Below are positions 56,248-64,000 of a stretch of 64,000 nt of DNA, one piece after another. The notes beneath the pieces were generated by a model. It saw nothing but the letters and a program-made list of their open reading frames with translations. It had not been told where the DNA came from and ran no database searches. The stretch's first letter is position 1. Every line of letters begins with the position of its first letter. Origin of the DNA: Parietaria judaica (lineage: Eukaryota; Streptophyta; Magnoliopsida; Rosales; Urticaceae); assembly GCA_954871525.1 (NCBI GenBank), contig OX940865.1, positions 12,352,606 through 12,416,605 of the forward strand, read 5' to 3'. Made by a program: the position numbers and the translations under genes.

Positions 56248-59200
56248 TCAAGCAACGGCTGACAAAATGGTTTCCGACTCCTTTGGGCGCCAAAACGACT
56301 TCTGAACGTGAAGCCAACCTTTCTTTTCGTCCGAAAAACTAAATTTCACATCCCACTTGAGAGATTTTGCCATGCTTTCGATCTCGCTCACCGTTTCAGC
56401 ATCGTCTCTGACGATCAGACTTCCCTGAGGCCTCAGTATTCTGTCAACTTCTGCAATCACTGCCCTCAACTTGCACCTGAAAAACGTCCACAACAACCGT
56501 TTACCGTTCCGATGTTAAGAGCCACTCTAATAGGATCTGAAATAGAAACAAGAATACTTTCTCCATTCTTGAAAATTCAAGAGTTTGACCAGGAAAGCTC
56601 CCCCAATAATGTTCAGTAAGAGTTTAACCGAATATTGCTTTTCGGTGTTATAAAAAAAGCGACTGTATTTTGAAGTTCAAAAACGCAATTACCGAACATT
56701 TGGTATTCAGTTTTCGGTACCGGTAAAATTGGTTTTTTTAACCGCGTTTGCTTCAAAGAATATGACCAAATAGAGTCAAAACATTAATCAATATAATATT
56801 AATACATATATGTTAAGTTCCATTCACATAGTCATTATGTAAGAAAATGACGATAAAGATAGATTAGAGACAAGAAAACGCTATAAGTATTATATAAGTC
56901 GAGGTCAATACATTGTCCAATTCAATATTAAAAATAATTATTAAATAATAACGAAATACCGCTACAAAATGATATGATGGTGTTCGGTGCATTCGGCTTT
57001 TACCTTCTAGATTTGGTTTACGGTTTTTCTTGGCCACTCCTATGTTAAGCTATTAACTGGACTCAAAGTAGAGAACAAACCTGTTTCTAATGGCTGAGAA
57101 GAGGTGATCGGCATGGAGGAGATCGTAAGTTCTCGGGTATGTACTGAAGGATTCACACCAATCATGGTATATACCGATCAGACCACGCTCGTATACCACC
57201 GGCAAAGTGTCGGGAGAGTCGATCGGCACCACATTCATAACCCACACTTTCAAGTCTTTTAATGCAGCGGCGAACCTAGAAGCAGATAACGTATATGATG
57301 AAGACGCATTCAACTGAAAATTATACGATAGAACTGAATGAATATACGGTCGAAAAATACTACTTACCCTCCATAAATGGCTCTCATGTCCATGACATTT
57401 CTTATAGAAGACCAGTTGATTCCGATGCCTTCTAAATACGACTCGGATATGACCTTCTTCCAATGCTTATAATCCGCAGAAAAATCTTCAATCGCAGACT
57501 TCTTATACACGCCGACCTGAGATTTCAGCCAGTAAGGTGGCTTCTCCAACCTCAGAGGCCATTGTGCAGGCCATTTGGATCCACGTTCCGAGCTTCCCTC
57601 GGAAACTTTGTGCACACACGCCTCTAGTGGCACGTTCCTGATCATGTAGCGTCATGAAGCCAATTAGTCCTTCTCGAACCGTGACTTTATCTATGTTCAT
57701 TTATGTGTTACGGTTCGTGTCCGGTCCATTACGTTGCAAGAACCAGAACATGGGACCATAATAACCATTCAATATTCCGAAGAGAGAGATAAAAGGTACC
57801 AGGCTGCGTTTGGTTCATCGGAGTCGCTGCAGAGTGGAGGCTCGTTTTCAGGCCTATTGGAATAGCATTCGTTGGAGGTTGGTTTTCTGAACACCGCAGC
57901 GGCAACTTCATTAAGCTTGTCCTTTCTCATCGCCACCATTTCCCAGCACATCGATTTTGTCAGCTTGGTCATATCTGTCATCATTTCAAACCAAGGATCA
58001 AAATGTTAAAATCCGGTCAATTCAGTCTCCCGAGTTAAAAAAAAACTCGTGCTTTTCTTTACCTTCCCAGATCTGAACATCTTCAGGAAGCGATTGGTAA
58101 ACAGGCGTGGCAGACCAAACAAAGTGACCGCCGGGTCGCAATAGACGGTCCAGTTCAAGAAGAAGCTTACCACCTGTATTGTAATTTAAAGTGCTCTTAT
58201 AAAACCGGCGAAGATAAAACGTCCGAATTTCGACAAAAATAACTGCATATGTAGGCAAAATCGGCAATAGAAAAAACCCAAAACAATTCATTATCACCGG
58301 TTGTCAAACGAATTGGTCATCAAGACCGGTTTATCGATTTATAGCCGAGACAGATTCTACAGGGATCATATAGGATTATTGTTAACATGTTCTTTTCCAT
58401 ACATAATTTTATGTTGGTTTTCAAAAAAATATTATATCAAATCAGGTTATAACTAAGTTAATAGAATCTTTAACTGATCTGGCTGAATTTGGATAAATAT
58501 TTTAAGGCGGTTCATTAACCAAAAAGTTAATAAGCATACCGATTGTAATGAACTTTGGTCCCACTTTTAGATAACCGAACGGTTCAGTCCGAAAACTGGT
58601 CAAATCCTGACGAATTTCAGCCCTAATAGTTTGATTTTGAAATTGATTCTCTTAGATAAGGTAAAGAAAGAAAGCTTCATTGAACGAGGAAAGGAGTTAT
58701 AAATTGAAATTCTGATATGACCTTCGATATGCCAAGGAACTCTGCAGCGTGCACAGTGAACGACATCAAAGACGGCCCCGGGAAAGGGTAGTCTCTTTGT
58801 GCCCATAACAGCGGATATGGCTGGAATCCCCCGCTCCAGGGCAAACTGGACCTGCGCTTCGTGCTCGTCTTTGGGAGCCAATGACACTGCCAGAACATCT
58901 CTCTCAAAGAGATAGCCACCAAAGCTCGCCACTCCGCAGCCAATATCTAACACCACGCGGCTTCTTTTTCCCCACGCAATATCAGGAAGAGTCTGCAAGA
59001 TTTGTGATCAAAATTTGAAAAGCGATTCCCCTTTATTACCGAGTGTCACAAAGATCTCGTTGCTTTGGCAAACTAGCTGGCTCGATCGATCAGATGTTCA
59101 CTGGATATTTGAAAATAATCGGTACTGGACTCACGGTCTGAATGAGATCAGAAAACCGGACAACATAAAAGAGCAAATTAACAGAATCAGAGTGAACACA

Positions 59201-61181
59201 AGAGTTCACGCGGGAAACTCAAATTAGAAAAATTCACGGGTAGAGGAGAATGTTCCACTAATTTCAAAAGTTGATTATAACAATGAAGAACATTAAAAGT
59301 AAAACGTGACGGTTATTGTCGCATTTATCTAATCTCACACTTAAACAAATTCCTAAACCCCCATCATAGAGTCATAAAAGTCCAATTTTTATGCCGGCGA
59401 TCACGAGTTTCAAAATGTACCAAGAACAAGAGAGGCTTAGTGAGGGACTCACAGTTTGAATGAAATCAATGTAGTGAAGCGCCCCGTGTTTAAATTGTGT
59501 CCCGCCGCCCGGGAACGTAAGATACTCGCCGCTTTCTTTGACCCAGTTCTGGTGACCCTTGACCTTAGCGAGCTTGATGTGAGGTACATTGCTGTACCAT
59601 ATCTGGAACAATCTTCATTCATTCAGCATAGTCTTTTGAACTGCATTGTACGACATGAAAGTGACAAATGACGTACCTTGTCCCTGCTCGTTGGCCACTT
59701 GACTGACCGTTTATACCCTTCGGGCAGAGAAACAAGGCAGGTGGGAGGGTCTTCGGGGCAATGCCTCTCTCGGTGCTCGTAGTGCTTTGTGCTCCGGAGC
59801 TGCCTGATGGCTCCCCAGTTGTCCAAACACGGGATATAGTCCGGCCCTGCAGTGACATTGCAGAGCTTCCAAGCTTGGCTGCTCTGTGATTTCCGCTGCA
59901 TTTTCTTCTCGTTCCGAGACTCTGTAGCTTGAGTGGCCCACGCCCCGCCCTCCTCGGCCTTGCTCTCCTCCAGAAGCTCGGAGGCGGCCCCACTCTCCTT
60001 CTCGTCATTTTGCTCCGAAGAACTCTGGATTAAATTCAATAATAATCAGTGAATTGAGGCTATGCACGTAATCAAATACAACGGATCAGCACTTATTAAA
60101 AAGATTGGATGTAAGTTATGATTAGATTTCTTATGATAGCTTCCATTGATCCTGCTCGTAAGAGTTTATTGCATTGTATTTATAAAAATGCCAATTTAAC
60201 TTATTTATCTATTTTGGGAATGTGTTACTATTAATTAACTCTAAAAATAAGTGATCAATTAAAGTGACATAAGGATATATTTGGCATAAGAATATTACGT
60301 AGATACTAATAGATTACAGATTTAATAACAGGCTGAATAATACATAAACTAAGGATATTTGAGGCAAAAATATTGGAAAGCTAGGTGAAAGTAGCGGCAT
60401 ATTCCACTATTTTTACGGGCATATATTCCCAATTTTATCAAAAGTGTGAATCGTAAGTACGAAAAATATACACATTGAGTACCTACAATCTACGCTTTTC
60501 AACAACATCAGTAATATACACAAAATCAAAACATGCCACTACTTTTACCTTGACCTTCTAGCATTTTTGCCGCAAATACCCCTATAAACTAAGTTTATAT
60601 ATTTAAGGTTATGCCTTATTTAAATACAACTTAACTGTTATCTAGAGAATAAAATCTATGTTTATTGTATATAAAATATTAAATCATATACTAAATCACA
60701 TGTATTCAATTCTTCTTGGATAATTAAACATGTTAAAGATCTTGAGACTTTGAATAATTAGTCAGGTTATAACCTCTTTTGTTTCTGCCACACTTTCCTC
60801 TCTCTCTTCCGGTTCTGCCCTCTCACCCTCACTCATCTTGTTCGGCTCCTCGTCGCTCGGATTACCGTTCCCGTCTTCCGAGGCCGCGCTCTCGCCGGAC
60901 TCGGCTTCTCCGCCCCCCGGAGATGCCTCTTCCAGCTGGACTTCCTCCGGCATCTGCGCATCCCCGGAAATGTCCTCGAATTGCTTGGCATTAGTGCCGA
61001 CGTGGTGCCGCTTCGCCTCGCTCACCGGATCCTCGGACGGAAGCTCCTGATCCTCCACGGCCGAGGACATGAACACCCAGATTCCGACGAGTGAAAACGC
61101 CACGAACACGACGACGCTGACCGTCGAGCAGCCACTCCTCGACTTCCTGGCATCCACGCGTGAATAATTCCCGAACGCCAT
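56248..61181 (-). CDS. Probable Golgi S-adenosylmethionine-dependent methyltransferase, PMT26/27 type (DUF248)
   Basis: Nine exons: 60774-61181, 59677-60024, 59453-59602, 58722-58992, 58063-58173, 57800-57974, 57368-57637, 57081-57275, 56248-56476. Total 718 residues, phases consistent. It is a type II membrane protein: a short cytosolic end ([15 protein letters not shown]), an anchor [20 protein letters not shown] (~24-43), an acidic stalk (~45-190) and then the putative methyltransferase domain. The first SAM site is [37 protein letters not shown] follows. The second half-domain has [20 protein letters not shown] and [16 protein letters not shown]. The family (QUA2/CGR relatives) is implicated in pectin methylesterification; direct activity for this subgroup is inferred. 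The stalk is shorter than in Arabidopsis PMT26/27, which I recall as over 800 residues. A 5' UTR intron acceptor is likely at 61249. Confidence 0.95.
60344..60352. repeat. 9-bp target site duplication ATAAACTAA (left)
   Basis: Exact partner at 60584-60592. Confidence 0.93.
60353..60583. mobile_element. Mutator-type MITE in methyltransferase intron 1 (231 bp)
   Basis: GGATATTTGAGGCAAAAAT...GTAGCGGCAT at the left pairs with ATGCCACTAC...ATTTTTGCCGCAAATACCCCT at the right. The match weakens toward the centre but AAAAG(T/C)GT(G/A)(A/G)AT(C/T)GTA(A/G)GTAC blocks still mirror. The exact 9-bp duplication supports Mutator. It is wholly inside intron 1 (60025-60773). Confidence 0.92.
60584..60592. 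repeat. 9-bp target site duplication ATAAACTAA (right)
   Basis: Exact copy of 60344-60352. Confidence 0.93.
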
Positions 61182-61539
61182 TGTTGAACTTTACTTTCCT
61201 CTTGAAGCTAAACGCTCATAGACCCAGATGCGTATTTGTGTCAATGTCCTGTAAGCATGAACAAAAAAGTTGAGAACTTTAGCCACTTACTGAGCTTTTC
61301 AGAGATACCCCATCAGAGAATAGTAGCAAGAAAGTGAAAACTAAGAAGATCTATGAATCTAGCTAAAACCAATGTTAGTGTATAACATCAACATACATAC
61401 ATAGATACATACATACCCATATGGATGATTTGCAGAGAAAGTTAGAGAAAGAGCTTGTTTATATTCAGAGCTTGGGCTTAGCTTTAAATTGCTTTGTCCT
61501 TTGCGAGCTACCCAATGAGCACTCACAGATTTTAACTCA

Positions 61540-61544
<5 letters not shown>
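61182..61544. other. Methyltransferase leader and promoter
   Basis: The minus strand shows TTCATGCTTACAG/GAC, a splice acceptor at 61249/61248, implying a 5' UTR intron. C/T-rich leader-like sequence lies farther upstream. Confidence 0.5.

Positions 61545-61579
<35 letters not shown>
61545..61579. repeat. (TA)n microsatellite
   Basis: About 17 TA units, followed by TG/TA-rich sequence. It lies about 365 bp upstream of the methyltransferase ATG and could act as a core promoter for it. Confidence 0.9.
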
Positions 61580-61587
<8 letters not shown>

Positions 61588-62959
61588 ATAGCTTCCACTT
61601 AAGCTAAACTTAAAAAATGATTGGCTACCGTGAATTTTAGTTTATAATTTTTACTCGTTAAAAACTTGAAAATTTTAACTTCTATTTTTAATCTAATATC
61701 TAGATCTCTTACTTTACTTAACAGGTCAGGGCCGAACTTGTTTATTATAAATTTAGACTAAAATTATAAAAATAAAAAAATAAGGTAGGTTTTTTAGGAG
61801 AGCTGTGTATATTTTATTATTATTATTTTAAAGAATAACAGGCAGTGATGCCAAAAATTAAAATTTAGAGATGAAATTAAAAAGCAGTTAAATTTTGGAG
61901 GGCGTTAAAGACAATTTCTCTTAAAACATTTACCTTAAAAAGTTAAAACAGTTGGGGTGATAATAGATATTCAAAGCGAATCATGGTCGTAATGGGGATT
62001 CGTGACGTGTCAAGACTTTTTTTTTTCTTCTTTTTGAAATAATTTTAGTTGAATAAATTCTCGAATAATGAATGATTCATAAATCACAGTTTCAGAGAAA
62101 AAGAGAATACAAGAACATGCACCGACACTGCCACGTACGGAACTACACGTGAGCGTGTTTGCTATGTTTTTTTTATAAAGAAAATGTTATGTTTTACACA
62201 TTTAATAAAAAATATCGAATGTTCATTAATCGTGTAAAATTTTATTAGTTAATGTGAAAGATAAATTAATATTTCAACGAGTAATTTGCAAAAATAATAT
62301 TGAAGCTTAAACAGTATGTAGTTATGGTGTTAAAGATCATTTTTTATTTTTATTTTTAGTTGTATATTGATTTTGCTGTTTAGTGATTAATTATTGATTA
62401 TTTTTGTTCTCGAAGAATACTGTACATTAGTATCTACTTTGTCATAATTTTTTAATTACCTCTATGTTATTTTATTTCCAAATAATTTAGATATTTTTAC
62501 GTTAATAATCCTTTTATTCAATATAGCTCTGCACTTTCAAATTTTATCTTTATCTAGATCTCAATTTAATATGTGTTTCCTTATTTGTCTTTAAATTTGA
62601 TTTTTTTTTATCTCTATTTAATTTTTCATGAGTAACACGATAAATTTCTAGAAAGTTAAAATGAGTACAAAATCCATAAAGATAAAATACAAAAGTATAA
62701 GGTGTTACTAGGGTTAGTTGTGTCGCATAGCTGAAGTGTTTTTTCAATAACAAGTATATCAAAGTTGTCACAACACAAACTACGGATTTATATGGGAGGT
62801 TGTTATCACAAACTACGGATTTATAGTTGGAAAGGTAATTAGAAATAGATCTACAATTTTATAATTTTATGTTTAATCATAATGTTTTTTTAATATGAAA
62901 TCCTCAACAACTATTTTTCATTATATATTAATACTCAATTTTACGTTTCAGTATATATT
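61580..62959. other. Gene-free AT-rich DNA
   Basis: No open frame with support. ACAAACTACGGATTTAT is repeated 36 bp apart near 62777 and 62813. Confidence 0.6.
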
Positions 62960-63290
62960 TTGATTTTTTTGGCCTTTATTTGTCAGAATGTAAAATAACA
63001 AAGTTGTAGATCTGTCTTTTGACTTTTCGATTATAGATCGTTTGTAAAATTTAGAAAAAAAAGAGAGAGTGGATTATGATAAAAATACAAAACTATATAA
63101 ATTGATTTCGAACGGGTATCAATTTTTTAAAGCATATATATTGACTAGGGTATTTTGGTGTATAATCCATAACATCACTAGTTTTTGAATTTAGAAACAT
63201 TATACACTATTTCCGGATTTTTTATTATTTGTAGTACTAGTTAATGAAAATATCTATCCTTTTTAAAAACATAATTGAATAAAACTATTA
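62960..63290. mobile_element. Remnant of the dispersed repeat also seen at 29280
   Basis: GTTGTAGATCTGTCTTTTGACTTTTCGA, GTAAAATTTAGAAAAAAAAGAG, AAAAATACAAAACT, ATTGATTTCGAACG, GAATTTAGAAACATTA and GTACTAGTTAATGAAAAT occur in the same order as at 29280-29600. No termini identified. Confidence 0.5.
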
Positions 63291-64000
63291 GTATAAAACT
63301 TTCTAATCATAAATATTTAATGCTATAAAATAAAAAGTCAAACCCAATGTGGCCAACACTGCAAAAAAATTAAATTTGCATTGCCTATATTTTTTGAATT
63401 ACTAAAATTTGGCCAAACAAATCTCTATCTCCTACACTTTTGCGTCACATTCGAGTTCTCTTCAATCAATTGCTCTACGGATTTGGGGCCATATACTTTT
63501 AATTCACCGACAAAAATATGTAACCCTCAATTTCGTCCATAAAAAAAAAAATCATGTTATTATATTTCAAGACTAATTCCATCAATAGTATGGTTAAGGA
63601 GTACTTTGATTAACAGCAAAAAATGCCCAAAAGCGTATTAGCTGAGAAAGTGGTTGCTTTGTCTTTATAATCACTGTTATTATTCTCAATATGAAAGCTA
63701 TTTTATGTATGGATATAAAGTCTGAAAGCAGACAGATCGTCTAGTAGGAGTTGTCAATGGTCCCAAGTTTATAAAGAGCATCTGAATTATTAGACCACTT
63801 TAGTCAATCATTTTGGCATTTCAACACTGAATTTGTGATGATTGAAAGTTGAAACCACGAGTCTCTCTTGAAATTGGGTTTTAATCCAATCCTTAAAAAA
63901 AAAAACTCATGACCAGTAGTCCAATCTCTCATCTCATCAAGAATTTAAAGTATTCGGTTATATTCAATTTTTAATACAAATTACTAATTGAATAAATTTA
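63291..64000. other. Gene-free AT-rich DNA to window end
   Basis: No supported feature. Confidence 0.6.

Noticed and set aside
1..64000. CRISPR arrays, tRNA and rRNA genes, phage or bacterial systems
   Set aside because: No spaced identical repeats, no cloverleaf-like sequence and no prokaryotic gene organisation were seen; the primer-binding site at 7150 is only tRNA-complementary.

Overview
The window is nuclear DNA of a flowering plant, almost certainly a eudicot. The genes have many short exons with GT..AG introns and AT-rich intergenic DNA, and the products are plant-type: bifunctional aspartokinase-homoserine dehydrogenase, Golgi DUF248 methyltransferase, plastid VTT protein, PARTING DANCERS. 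LTR retrotransposons and non-autonomous DNA transposons fill much of the rest. The species cannot be named from sequence alone. Exon borders below were worked out by eye from reading frame, splice consensus and family conservation; nearly all keep phase.

Layout. 1-7797: Ty1-copia element on the minus strand, cut by the window edge, broken by two in-frame stops and by a nested 2.7 kb solo LTR (2513-5257) with a perfect 5-bp target duplication. 8054-8359 (+): molybdopterin synthase small subunit CNX7, followed 1 kb later by a 34-codon internally deleted copy that keeps the Gly-Gly tail. 10331-11882 (-): tail-anchored-looking membrane protein with an N-terminal DWELL motif. 12180-13306: foldback Mutator-type element. 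15085-20504 (-): cytosolic histidyl-tRNA synthetase. 21997-24120 (-): PP2C phosphatase. 24.1-31.4 kb: gene-free, with LTR remnants and small transposons. 31405-37903 (+): aspartokinase-homoserine dehydrogenase in 18 exons, convergent with 38278-40723 (-), the meiotic crossover factor PTD. 40812-41799: second foldback element, directly upstream of PTD. 42136-43427 (+): small conserved plant protein. 44.3-45.1 kb: AAA-ATPase relic and degenerate repeats. 46496-48417 (+): plastid VTT/TVP38-type membrane protein. 50063-50287 (-): small secreted protein. 52.4-54.4 kb: truncated duplicate of the downstream methyltransferase gene carrying two nested MITEs. 56248-61181 (-): PMT26/27-type methyltransferase. 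61.2-64 kb: AT-rich, no gene seen.

The genes are unrelated housekeeping and developmental loci and form no operon or cluster. The most informative part of the window is its mobile-element history. There are four small Mutator-like elements with exact 9-bp target duplications, three of them foldback structures over most or all of their length. Two hAT-type elements are present, one with an exact 8-bp duplication. Nested insertions give relative ages. Several insertions sit where they could affect genes: the copia LTR about 250 bp upstream of the CNX7 start, a foldback element 89 bp upstream of the PTD start, and a MITE in intron 1 of the methyltransferase gene. No CRISPR array, rRNA or tRNA gene was seen, and nothing that clearly constitutes an undescribed multi-gene system.
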